A DNA stretch of 64,000 nucleotides. Source: RDYZ01 sp964518905. GTDB lineage: Bacteria > Cyanobacteriota > Cyanobacteriia > Cyanobacteriales > Geitlerinemataceae. Where the stretch lies: assembly GCA_964518905.1 (NCBI GenBank), contig CAZFJL010000022.1:1-64000 (forward strand), given 5' to 3'. Below are positions 18,056-26,393 of this stretch, piece by piece. Each line of letters opens with the position of its first letter. Positions within the stretch are counted from its first letter, which is position 1. Under the pieces are notes generated by a model, which saw only the letters and a list, made by a program, of their open reading frames with translations, was not told where the DNA came from and did not search any database. A program made the translations under genes and the position numbers.

Positions 18056-19096
18056 ATGCCCTGCCTCACCCCTCCCGATCAACTCGATCGCCCGTCCCTA
18101 CGCGATCGCCTCGCCGCTCCCCTGACGATCGGCAACCTCCCCGTTCATAGCCGCGTCCTCCAATCCCCCCTTTCCGGCGTCACTGATCTCGTTTTTCGTC
18201 GCCTCGTGCGTCGCTACGCCCCGGACTCGATGATGTACACCGAGATGGTACAAGCGTCGAGCCTGCGCCACCTGAAGGCGATCCCGACGATTATGGACGT
18301 CGATCCGGACGAGCGACCGATTAGCATTCAGCTTTTTGATTGTCGGCCTGATTTTCTGGGGGAGGCGGCGCGGATTGCGGTGGATCAGGGGGCGCAGACG
18401 ATCGATATTAATATGGGCTGTCCGGTGAACAAGATCACGCGCAAGGGGGGCGGGTCGTCGCTGTTGCGGGAGCCGGAGGTGGCGGTGGCGATCGTGGAAG
18501 CGGTGGTCAATGCGGTGGATGTGCCGGTGACGGTGAAGACGCGGATCGGCTGGTCAAATGATGAAATTACGATCTTGGAGTTCGCGCGGCGGCTGGTGTC
18601 GGCGGGGGCGCAAATGCTGACGATTCACGGGCGGACGCGGCTTCAGGGGTATACGGGCGCGGCGGATTGGGATTGGATTCGGCGGGTGGTGGAGGCGGTG
18701 GATGTGCCGGTGATCGCGAATGGGGATATTAATTCAGTGGAGGCGGCGGTGCGGTGTTTGGAGCGGACGGGGGCGGCGGGGGTGATGTGTTCGCGGGGGA
18801 CGCTGGGTTATCCGTTTTTGGTGGGGGAGATCGATCGCTATCTCAAGACGGGGGAGCGTCTACCGGCGGCGACGCCGATCGAGCGGCTGCGTTGTGCGCG
18901 GGAGCATCTGATCGCGTTGGCGGACTATAAGGGCGAGAAGGGGATTCACCAGTCACGAAAGCATATGGCGTGGTATTGCAAGGGGTTTGCGGGAGCGAAT
19001 GGGTTGCGCGATCGGCTGAGTCGGTTGGAGTCGGTGGCGGAGGGGTGCGCGATCATTGATGCGGCGATCGAGGGGTTGACGGTGGTGTCGTCTTAG
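18056..19096 (+). CDS. dusB: tRNA-dihydrouridine synthase (DusB-like)
   Basis: 346 residues. It is an FMN enzyme that reduces uridine to dihydrouridine in tRNA. It shows the SPLSGVTD start of the TIM barrel, EMVQASSL, the catalytic-cysteine motif NMGCPVNKITRKGGGSSLL, TIHGRTRLQGYTG, and a C-terminal helical tRNA-binding domain with KGEKGIHQSRKH. The subfamily (DusB versus another Dus) is my judgement from the GCPVNKI/GGG spacing. Its TAG stop (19094-19096) overlaps the TAA stop of the convergent lectin-WD40-KAP gene in the bases TTAG. Confidence 0.92.
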   Translation: MPCLTPPDQLDRPSLRDRLAAPLTIGNLPVHSRVLQSPLSGVTDLVFRRLVRRYAPDSMMYTEMVQASSLRHLKAIPTIMDVDPDERPISIQLFDCRPDFLGEAARIAVDQGAQTIDINMGCPVNKITRKGGGSSLLREPEVAVAIVEAVVNAVDVPVTVKTRIGWSNDEITILEFARRLVSAGAQMLTIHGRTRLQGYTGAADWDWIRRVVEAVDVPVIANGDINSVEAAVRCLERTGAAGVMCSRGTLGYPFLVGEIDRYLKTGERLPAATPIERLRCAREHLIALADYKGEKGIHQSRKHMAWYCKGFAGANGLRDRLSRLESVAEGCAIIDAAIEGLTVVSS

Positions 19097-22000
19097 TCGG
19101 TGGGATCTGTAGATCGAGGTGTCGGGGTTGGGTCGTAATCGGTGGGTTCGTAATCGGTGGGGTCGTAGCCGATGTCGCCGACGAAGCAGAATGACAGCAT
19201 TAGCTCGAAGGTTTGCCGATCAATGCTGAGTTCGATGGATTTGGGGTCGCTGGATTTGGGGTCGTTGGATTTGGGGCGGATCATGCGGTGAATATCGCTG
19301 TGGAAGCGTCGCCATTCTCGTGCGGCGTAGGAGTCGCGGTTGTAGACATCGTGGAGTTGCTTATCGAGCAATTCGTTGAGTTCGATCGCCAGACGTGGGT
19401 TGTCTTTGTCGGTGCAATCGACGTATTGTTCGTTTTCTTCTTCGAGTAGCACATCGATTTCCTCGAACAGGCTTCGCATAAATTCGGGATAGCGCCCGGA
19501 TAGCGCGAGGAATGACATCACGGTGCGTTTGTCCTGGTGGGTGAGGGGTCGATTGCTGGAGTCGTTTTGTTTACGGGTTTGCCAAATGATTTGCAAGATC
19601 TTGTAGATGTTGATCAGGCGTTTGGCGGTGCGGGGCGTGATATCGACGTGTTTGCAGGAATCGACCAGGATTTGAAATTCGATCGCGTCGAGTTTGATCG
19701 TTTGGGTGATGGTTTCGAGGGCGTTGAGGATGGGCTGTGGCGTCGGCGGGGTTTGCGGTTCTGGGGCGATCGATTGGCTCGGGTCGAGTTCGATCGTCTC
19801 GGTAATAGTTTCGAGGGCGTCACTATTTTTAGTGGGTGTCGGCAGTTCGGCCACCGGTTCGATGATCGCTTCGGGCATCTTGTCGAGGGTTGCTTTATCT
19901 ATGGGTTGCTCGGGGTCTGGGTGATTGCTGCGATCTATGGTGTCACTGTCGATCGCGCTGCTTTTCGGTTTGGAAGTGAGGGGCGCTGGCGGACTAACGG
20001 TGAAGTTAGAGTTAGGCCGGGGGCGAGACTCTAACTCGGAAGTGACTTTTGGCGGTGTAACTTTTGTCTGAGATCGCAGATAGTCTTCGACGGCGCGGGG
20101 TGAAATCGATCGCATCCGGTAGGGGATTTGGATGATTTTTTCTAGGTAGTCGATGCCGGAGGGTTTGCCGCGACGTTTTAGGACGCCTTGATAGACCTGT
20201 TCGAGGGCGCGGGCAATGTAGCGATCGTCGATCGCCAGCACCACAATAAATAGTGGCGTTTTGAGCAAAAGCTGGACGGCTTCGAGGACGGCGACGACGC
20301 GATCGGGCGGGCAGCGATCGAGGTCGTCGATGTAGAGCACGACGCGGGCGGGGCCTCGGGGAAAGATGTCTTTGAGGCGTTCTCGGTTGGTGTCGTTGGG
20401 GGTGAAGCGCTGGGAGAGGTCTTCGAGGTCGCGGCGGACTTGCTGCATCAGGCCGAGGTTTTTGCCGTAGGTGTCGGCGGTGAGGCGGGCGTTGACGAAA
20501 TCGACGAGGGAGCTATGGTTGGCGGTGAATCCGGCGCGGTCTTGCTGTTCTTTGAGTTCGAGCCGCAGGGTTGCGAGTTTGGCGTTGAGTTCTTGGCCTG
20601 CTTGGGCTTGTCGGCTGGTGTTGTCGAAGAGTTTGTCGGGGTCGAGGGTGATGGCGCTGCGTTCTTCTTTGACGGCGTTGATGTAGCCGGTGAGTTTGGG
20701 GAAGAGGGCGATCGCGAAACTGGCAAGGCCAAGATCGCGGAGGAGGCGAACGACGGGATGTTGATCGATCCAAGTCCAGGCATCGGTAAGCGCGTCGCTC
20801 AGGGTTGTGACGAGGGTGGCGATCGCGTCGGTTTGCTGCGAGAGGAGGGTGGCGGCGACGAAGAGGACGATCGCGAGGAAGCCCAGCGGGGTTTTGATGG
20901 TGTTGCCGATCGCTTGGCGCAGCAGTTTGCCGATGTTGCCGGTGGCGGAGAGTTGATCGATCTTCTCTGGGTCGAGTTTGGCGGCGGTGGCGAGTACCTG
21001 AACGATCGGCTTGAAGAGGGCGATGCGTTTGCGGCGATCGCTTTCGGTTCTCAGGAGTTTTTGCAGTTGGATTTCGGCTTCGTCGCGCTGCTGTTTGATG
21101 TCTTGGAGTTTTTGTTGTTCGTCGTGCTGGAGTTCGTCGAGGGTTTGCCAGAGGTCGCGATAGCCGGTTTTTTCGTCAAACTGGGTGAAGGGTTTGCCGC
21201 GTTTGTCGAGTTCTGCGCGGATTTTTTGGGTGCGTTTGGCGGGGTCGAGTTCGTAGAGGATCGACCAAAAGGGGTTGCTTTCCCGGAAGATGGCGGTTTC
21301 TTGGGGGGTGGTTCGTTGTCCGGGTGTGCTGCTGGCGCGGTTTTGCGGTTGTTTTGGGCGATCGGGATCGAGAAACTCGTTGATTTTGTCAGACCAGTGC
21401 GTTTGAGTATCTTTTAAGCGTTTGGGAAATCCGAAAATGAGTAGGTATAAAACGCGCTCAATGACTATTTCGAGGCGGTTTAGTTCTTTCTTGCCAGAGG
21501 GGATTTCGTCAAGCCAGTAGTATGGAGATTGAGTTGATAAGTATTTTTCTAATGACTCACGAATATTTTCACGTTTAATCAGTAAAGAGGCTACGTAGCG
21601 TGACAGCGAAATCACGCAAAAGCTAAAAAATCCCACAACATGCCAAATCGGCTGAACGATCGCCAAATCCCCAACCCGCCCGACCTTCAGCATGAAATGT
21701 TGGATGGGTCGCAAGATTTGCGCCTGAAACCACGCCCGCAGACGATCGAGAGGCTGATAGATCAAGCGATCGATCGCGCGTTGCTCCGAGGCATTGGTTG
21801 GAGCGATTTGTTTCTTGCGATCGACATTTTTCTTGTCTGATTTTTCTGGATTTGCAAACAGCTCCACTAGCCGACGTTCGAGGCCGATCTGCCGGTTTAG
21901 CTCATAAAAAATCTCCTGCATCAAGCTCGCCCAGAGGTCATCTTTGGCATAAGTCCAGGCGTTGAAGGTGATGCAGTAGATATGGCCGACGTAGGGCGCG

Positions 22001-23439
22001 GCCACCTCTGGTTTAAAGGGGTCGCCCCATGCCTGAACATCGTTGTCGATTTTTTGGGCGCGAATCGCGTTGATTTGTTGCTGGATTAAATGCATCCCAA
22101 AGGATTTGCCGCTGCCCCAACTGCCCAGCAGCCCGATCGCCAGCGGCGGCTCGACGCTACGCAACATCAGCACCTCGGCCAGCGCCTCGATTTCGTCGCG
22201 AATCCCGAGGCTGTCGTTACCCACGGCGCGATCGCCCCGGACGCCCTGGGGGATTTGGCGCTGATTTTGCAGCGACAGATAGGCCACGGGCTTGTAAACC
22301 CACGCCGCTCCCCACACGGGCAGATTGAGCCACAGCCGCACCGTACCGTCTTTCCCACCGCTGACAATGGCGTCGCCGCTCGGGCTGAATCCCACCGAAT
22401 AAACCCAGCCATCATGGCCGGAGCAGGGCGGTGCGAGGGACTGGCCGTCTCGGCTCCACAGCCGCACCGTACCGTCATCCCCACCGCTGACAATGNNNNN
22501 NNNNNNNNNNNNNNNNNNNNNNNNNNNNNNNNNNNNNNNNNNNNNNNNNNNNNNNNNNNNNNNNNNNNNNNNNNNNNNNNNNNNNNNNNNNNNNNCATGG
22601 CCGGAGCAGGGCGGTGCGAGGGGCTGGCCGTCTCGGCTCCACAGCCGCACCGTACCGTCATCCCCACCGCTGACAATGGCGTCGCCGCTCGGGCTGAATC
22701 CCACCGAAAAAACCCTGCCATCATGGCCGGAGCAGGGCGGTGCGAGGGGCTGGCCGTCTCGGCTCCACAGCCGCACTGTACGGTCTTCCCCACCGCTGAC
22801 AATGGCGTCGCCGCTCGGGCTGAACCCCACCGAATAAACCTCGCCATCATTGCCGGAGAAGGGCTTGCCGATCGCCTTGCCGGTCAGCAGGTCGTAGCGA
22901 TAGAGCTTGCCATACAAGCAGCCCGCCACCACCGATCGCCCATCCGGCGCGATCGCCGTCGCCTGCACTACACTCCCCAACGTGGCAAACACCGGATCTT
23001 CCGCCGGTTCCGCCTCTGGCTCCTCCCCCGCCGCCAGCCGCCGCCCCCGAAACCCGATCGGCTCTTCCCCCGCATAGGTCACCGTCCCCGCCAACTGCTG
23101 CCATGCCATAGATGCCACCACCTCGATCGCCGTGGCCCGCTGCTCCTCGCGATCGCCCAACACCCAGACCCCGCCCTCATGCCACGGCGCATCCTCCCCG
23201 CCCCACTGATTTTCCACCGCGTAGCGATTCCCCTCCGATCGCACCGCCCGAAAGCCGATCGGTCCCTCGCCCGCATAGGTCATCGTCCCGACAAGCTGCC
23301 CATCATCACCCGCATCGCTGGCCCGCGCCGCGATCGCCACCACATCCTGATCCTCGCGTCCGCCAATCTCCCAAATCCCGCCATCCTGCCAGGACGCCGA
23401 ATCCCCACCCGATTGATACTCAACTTGATAACGTGCCAT
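19093..23439 (-). CDS. OAA-type lectin - WD40 - KAP-family P-loop NTPase fusion
   Basis: About 1,448 residues, with the length uncertain because of a 100-N gap. Residues 1-135 are two tandem Oscillatoria agardhii agglutinin-type repeats (YQVEYQSGGDSASW, then YAVENQWGGEDAPWHEGG, both ending YAGEGPIGFR or YAGEEPIGFR), the high-mannose lectin fold. Next come WD40 blades of 42 residues (VRLWSRDGQPLAPP). Then a KAP NTPase: Walker A GLLGSWGSGKS at about 440, ITFNAWTYAKDDLW, hydrophobic segments near 600-616, 850-866 and 905-915, and Walker B VVLYIDDLDRCPPDRV at about 1035. In KAP proteins the membrane helices lie between Walker A and B, as here. There is no signal peptide, so the lectin should be cytoplasmic. 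In lectin repeat 1 the conserved Trp of ENQWGG is Ser. The tail is Pro/Asp-rich. The gene begins 58 bp after the pRiA4b-like gene on the same strand. Confidence 0.85.
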   Translation of the reverse strand: MARYQVEYQSGGDSASWQDGGIWEIGGREDQDVVAIAARASDAGDDGQLVGTMTYAGEGPIGFRAVRSEGNRYAVENQWGGEDAPWHEGGVWVLGDREEQRATAIEVVASMAWQQLAGTVTYAGEEPIGFRGRRLAAGEEPEAEPAEDPVFATLGSVVQATAIAPDGRSVVAGCLYGKLYRYDLLTGKAIGKPFSGNDGEVYSVGFSPSGDAIVSGGEDRTVRLWSRDGQPLAPPCSGHDGRVFSVGFSPSGDAIVSGGDDGTVRLWSRDGQPLAPPCSGHXXXXXXXXXXXXXXXXXXXXXXXXXXXXXXXXXXIVSGGDDGTVRLWSRDGQSLAPPCSGHDGWVYSVGFSPSGDAIVSGGKDGTVRLWLNLPVWGAAWVYKPVAYLSLQNQRQIPQGVRGDRAVGNDSLGIRDEIEALAEVLMLRSVEPPLAIGLLGSWGSGKSFGMHLIQQQINAIRAQKIDNDVQAWGDPFKPEVAAPYVGHIYCITFNAWTYAKDDLWASLMQEIFYELNRQIGLERRLVELFANPEKSDKKNVDRKKQIAPTNASEQRAIDRLIYQPLDRLRAWFQAQILRPIQHFMLKVGRVGDLAIVQPIWHVVGFFSFCVISLSRYVASLLIKRENIRESLEKYLSTQSPYYWLDEIPSGKKELNRLEIVIERVLYLLIFGFPKRLKDTQTHWSDKINEFLDPDRPKQPQNRASSTPGQRTTPQETAIFRESNPFWSILYELDPAKRTQKIRAELDKRGKPFTQFDEKTGYRDLWQTLDELQHDEQQKLQDIKQQRDEAEIQLQKLLRTESDRRKRIALFKPIVQVLATAAKLDPEKIDQLSATGNIGKLLRQAIGNTIKTPLGFLAIVLFVAATLLSQQTDAIATLVTTLSDALTDAWTWIDQHPVVRLLRDLGLASFAIALFPKLTGYINAVKEERSAITLDPDKLFDNTSRQAQAGQELNAKLATLRLELKEQQDRAGFTANHSSLVDFVNARLTADTYGKNLGLMQQVRRDLEDLSQRFTPNDTNRERLKDIFPRGPARVVLYIDDLDRCPPDRVVAVLEAVQLLLKTPLFIVVLAIDDRYIARALEQVYQGVLKRRGKPSGIDYLEKIIQIPYRMRSISPRAVEDYLRSQTKVTPPKVTSELESRPRPNSNFTVSPPAPLTSKPKSSAIDSDTIDRSNHPDPEQPIDKATLDKMPEAIIEPVAELPTPTKNSDALETITETIELDPSQSIAPEPQTPPTPQPILNALETITQTIKLDAIEFQILVDSCKHVDITPRTAKRLINIYKILQIIWQTRKQNDSSNRPLTHQDKRTVMSFLALSGRYPEFMRSLFEEIDVLLEEENEQYVDCTDKDNPRLAIELNELLDKQLHDVYNRDSYAAREWRRFHSDIHRMIRPKSNDPKSSDPKSIELSIDRQTFELMLSFCFVGDIGYDPTDYEPTDYDPTPTPRSTDPTD
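22325..22850 (-). repeat. Near-identical 126-bp WD40 repeat array interrupted by the gap
   Basis: The unit is 42 codons. The marker catggccgg recurs at 22,596 and 22,722 (126 bp apart) with almost no difference in DNA, and again at 22,413 across the gap. Visible blades differ only at a few positions (EDRT, DDGT, KDGT; EVYS, RVFS, WVYS). Such identity implies recent duplication or gene conversion. One more diverged blade lies N-terminal (about 22,851-22,990). Confidence 0.92.
22496..22595. other. Assembly gap of exactly 100 N inside the WD40 array
   Basis: The run of 100 N is a placeholder, not a measured length. The 126-bp repeat phase requires gap size + 83 to be a multiple of 126, so the true gap should be 43, 169 or 295 bases and so on. 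Five blades would be present with 43 bases missing, seven with 295. The reading frame stays open across the placeholder only because 183 happens to be divisible by 3. Confidence 0.95.
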
Positions 23440-23497
23440 GAAGATGCTGATGGTTGCGACGATGGACAGAGCAAAGCGGGGCTATTGTTTGAGCGAT

Positions 23498-25078
23498 CTA
23501 CCAGTCCTCGTCGTCGAGATACTGCTCCGGCGCTTTCCCCTGCGAGCCAATTTGCTCAACATTCGGCTCCCGCATTGTGGCCTCATCGATCGGCTCGATC
23601 GACTCCAGCAACAGATCGAAATGCCAATTATCGCCAAAATCAAAATTGAAATCGATCTGCATTCCCGGCGCGATCGGCAAATCTCCCACACGCACTTCAT
23701 ACGCCTTCGCGACCCCAAACTCCGCATACTCATGCACCACGGAAACCGGACAACCGCTATGACTTAAAAAATTAAAGGCGTAGAGATGATCAATATCCTC
23801 AAACTCGAACGCCTCTAAAATGATGCTTGCCACACCCTCCAGCGTCCAGACACCTGGAATCGCTAGCCGCCGCCACGCTTTCCCCACCGCGACTTTAAAG
23901 ACAAAAATATTCGGGTTGAATTCCGGTATCGCCAACGTCAGAGTTTGCGATAAATTCGGCACAAACTCGCGAAAGCTGTCGTAGTACAAATCGAGGTCTG
24001 CCAATAGTTCAGACTCTCCACCGATCGTCAACCGGCGACGGATCGCCGCAAAATCGGCTTGATTTTCCTCGACCGCTTTCATCAATAGAGACTGCATCAC
24101 CTCCACACGCTCCGGGTTGTCCTGCATGAGCGCCTGAAGCGACGCGAGAAGCGCCGCTTCATCGACATCTTCCGAACCACCGTCCGTATTCTCGATCTGG
24201 GCTTCCACCATGCCCTGAAGCTGTTCGAGCAACTGATATTCCTCCGAATCAGGCGTGAAGGGAACCGAAGACGAGGTTAAGGGGGATTCGTCTGGCCGTG
24301 GGTCATGGAAAGGATCATGGAATGAGAGCATCTTCCACCGGGCTTCGGGCGGATACATGGTTTCGAGCGCGGTGAGTATGGCCTCCCCCCACTCCGTCAA
24401 GGCAATGGAACCTATGCTCCAGGCTCGACCGGGCGAAGGCTCGACGGTTTCCAGGTGAACCAGACCAAACCCATCCAACAGCGCCAGATTGTAGAGCGCG
24501 GGAAAGTAATCGAACCGTTGCTTCTGATTGCGTGGCTCGCAGTCAATTACCTGTAGCGGCTGCGGGTCTTGCTTGAGCTGCTGAAATAGATCGAGGCAGC
24601 GCTGGATAGCATAGAGGCCACGATCGCCCAAAGCATCCGGGTTTGCGTGATGCATCCAGACCGCCAACAGCGTAAAGTACTGCTCCTCAGCGCAGAGACT
24701 CGTCCAGGCTTGGAGTTGATCGGGCGGGGCGAACAGGCAATTTTTGCGCTTCGTATTCGGCAGCGCAAAGCCCATTGAGCGGGCTATCCAAAACAGCCCG
24801 ATCGCGTAGGCGTAGTGTTTCTGATTGGGGCGCTTGAGGCTCAGGCGTGTGGGACGCGAGAGAGACTCGTTAAACTCGCGTAGGAATTTGAGCGCGGGAA
24901 GCTGCGATCGTTCTGTAATCGGGATGCCATCCGATCCGAGGCATTCCAGAAGCACCTGAAAATCGCGCAAAATCGGCCCCGGAGTCGTGTCATTAAATGT
25001 CTGTTGCGATAGCCGCTTCCCCATCGCGGGGTCGAACTGGGATACATCGATCGGGGTGGGAAGTTGAGGAACAAACAT
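23498..25078 (-). CDS. Plasmid pRiA4b ORF-3-like family protein
   Basis: 526 residues from the ATG at 25,078 (MFVPQLPTP); the frame is open to a TTG at 25,132 but that extension has no support. The C-terminal part, from about residue 385, carries the pRiA4b ORF-3-like (IS1096 TnpR-like) domain: FKVAVGKAWRRLAIPG, then FEDIDHLYAFNF and FNFDFGDNWHFDLLLE. The N-terminal 370 residues are helical, with a winged-helix-like stretch (YNLALLDGFGLVHLE, then LTEWGEAIL). The domain's biochemical role is not established; it is common beside mobile elements and plasmids. It is the first gene of a probable two-gene operon with the lectin-WD40-KAP gene and diverges from the phosphoesterase gene across about 196 bp. 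Confidence 0.8.
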   Translation of the reverse strand: MFVPQLPTPIDVSQFDPAMGKRLSQQTFNDTTPGPILRDFQVLLECLGSDGIPITERSQLPALKFLREFNESLSRPTRLSLKRPNQKHYAYAIGLFWIARSMGFALPNTKRKNCLFAPPDQLQAWTSLCAEEQYFTLLAVWMHHANPDALGDRGLYAIQRCLDLFQQLKQDPQPLQVIDCEPRNQKQRFDYFPALYNLALLDGFGLVHLETVEPSPGRAWSIGSIALTEWGEAILTALETMYPPEARWKMLSFHDPFHDPRPDESPLTSSSVPFTPDSEEYQLLEQLQGMVEAQIENTDGGSEDVDEAALLASLQALMQDNPERVEVMQSLLMKAVEENQADFAAIRRRLTIGGESELLADLDLYYDSFREFVPNLSQTLTLAIPEFNPNIFVFKVAVGKAWRRLAIPGVWTLEGVASIILEAFEFEDIDHLYAFNFLSHSGCPVSVVHEYAEFGVAKAYEVRVGDLPIAPGMQIDFNFDFGDNWHFDLLLESIEPIDEATMREPNVEQIGSQGKAPEQYLDDEDW

Positions 25079-25274
25079 AAGACAGTCGCTAGATAGATGA
25101 TGCAGCGTGCTGCACTGACAAAGCAAAGGCAAACTAAAGACAGGCCAATGATAAATCGGGGGGTACGATGTCGCACGCTAATGGTTTGTCATTTTTACTA
25201 GGATAGAGCAGGGCGATCGCCCCGTCCCGACGGGGAAATGTCATCCAGCCCATTCAGTCCTTTCAGTCGAAACC

Positions 25275-26378
25275 GTGCGCCGTAACTTCCGCTTTGCCAT
25301 CATCAGCGATCCCCACGTCGCGCTCCCCCACACGATTTGGGATCACCCCAAACGTTTTCATCTCGTCGAAGTCGCCATCCCCGCCCTCGACCAAATCTTC
25401 GCGCACCTCGCCAGCCTCGATCTCGACTTTTTGCTCATACCCGGCGACCTCGTCCAACACGGCGAACGCGATAACCATACCTGGCTCGGTCAGCGCCTCG
25501 CCCAACTGCCCTACCCCAGCTTCGTCATCCCCGGCAACCACGACATCCCCTACGCGATCGCCACCGAAACCGCGATCGCCCCCGACGAATTCCCCAGCTT
25601 TTACCGCGCCAGCGGCTACCGCGACACCGATCGGCTCTACTACACCGCCGAACCCGTCCCCGGCCTACACCTGATCGCCCTGAATTCCAATATTTTCGAC
25701 GCCGACGGCATCCAGCAAGGCGCGATCGACGACGCGCAACTAAGCTGGCTCGAAATCGAGCTAGAGAAACGACGGGGCGATCGCATCTTCGCAATGGTGC
25801 ATCACAACACGATCGAACACGTCCCGCAACAGTCCCGCACCGAAATGGGACGCCGCTACATGCTCGACAACGCGATCGCCCTGCAAAAGATGCTCGAAAC
25901 CGCCGGTGTTCCCGTGGTGTTCACCGGCCACTTACATATTCAGGACATCGCCGCCACCGATCGCCTGCTCGACATCACCACCGGCTCCCTCGTCAGCTAC
26001 CCCCACCCCTACCGCATCCTCGAATACGACACCGATCGCCACGGCCAAGCATGGCTCAATATCGCATCCCACCGCATCGAACGCGCCCACCATTGGGACG
26101 ACCTCGGCCAGTTTTCCCGCGAATGGATGGGCGATCGGAGCCGCCCGTTTATGCTGCGCCTGCTGATGGACGCGCCGCTGAATTTATCGCTGGAGGCCGC
26201 CGAGACGCTGCTACCGGCGTTGCGCTACTTTTGGGCCGACATCGCCCAGGGTGACACCCAGTTTGATTTTGCCCACTTTCCGCCCCAAGCCCAGCGCTTT
26301 TTTGAAGCCTTCAGCGCCCGCACCTTCGATCGCGTCCCCAGCTTCATCGACAACCACGCCACCCTCAAACTCGGATAA
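25275..26378 (+). CDS. Calcineurin-like metallophosphoesterase
   Basis: 367 residues from a GTG start (VRRNFRFAIISDPHV). All five dimetal motifs are visible: ISDPHV (DxH), IPGDLVQHG (GD), IPGNHDIP (GNHD), MVHHNT and FTGHLH. This order and spacing match the CpdA-like class III phosphodiesterases that hydrolyse cyclic nucleotides or other phosphodiesters; the substrate is not shown by sequence. The C-terminal 100 residues are a helical add-on. It is divergent from the pRiA4b-like gene, so the two may share a regulatory region. Confidence 0.88.
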   Translation: MRRNFRFAIISDPHVALPHTIWDHPKRFHLVEVAIPALDQIFAHLASLDLDFLLIPGDLVQHGERDNHTWLGQRLAQLPYPSFVIPGNHDIPYAIATETAIAPDEFPSFYRASGYRDTDRLYYTAEPVPGLHLIALNSNIFDADGIQQGAIDDAQLSWLEIELEKRRGDRIFAMVHHNTIEHVPQQSRTEMGRRYMLDNAIALQKMLETAGVPVVFTGHLHIQDIAATDRLLDITTGSLVSYPHPYRILEYDTDRHGQAWLNIASHRIERAHHWDDLGQFSREWMGDRSRPFMLRLLMDAPLNLSLEAAETLLPALRYFWADIAQGDTQFDFAHFPPQAQRFFEAFSARTFDRVPSFIDNHATLKLG

Positions 26379-26393
26379 AGCACGATAAGGCCA

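Noticed and set aside
20440..21417. 325-codon plus-strand frame rich in Glu/Gly/Phe opposite the KAP domain
   Set aside because: It lies entirely within the KAP NTPase coding sequence and mirrors its Leu/Lys-rich codons.
22090..23649. 519-codon plus-strand frame spanning the gap opposite the lectin and WD40 region
   Set aside because: Shadow of the repeats, and the stretch of X comes from the 100-N placeholder; the minus strand has the recognisable domains.
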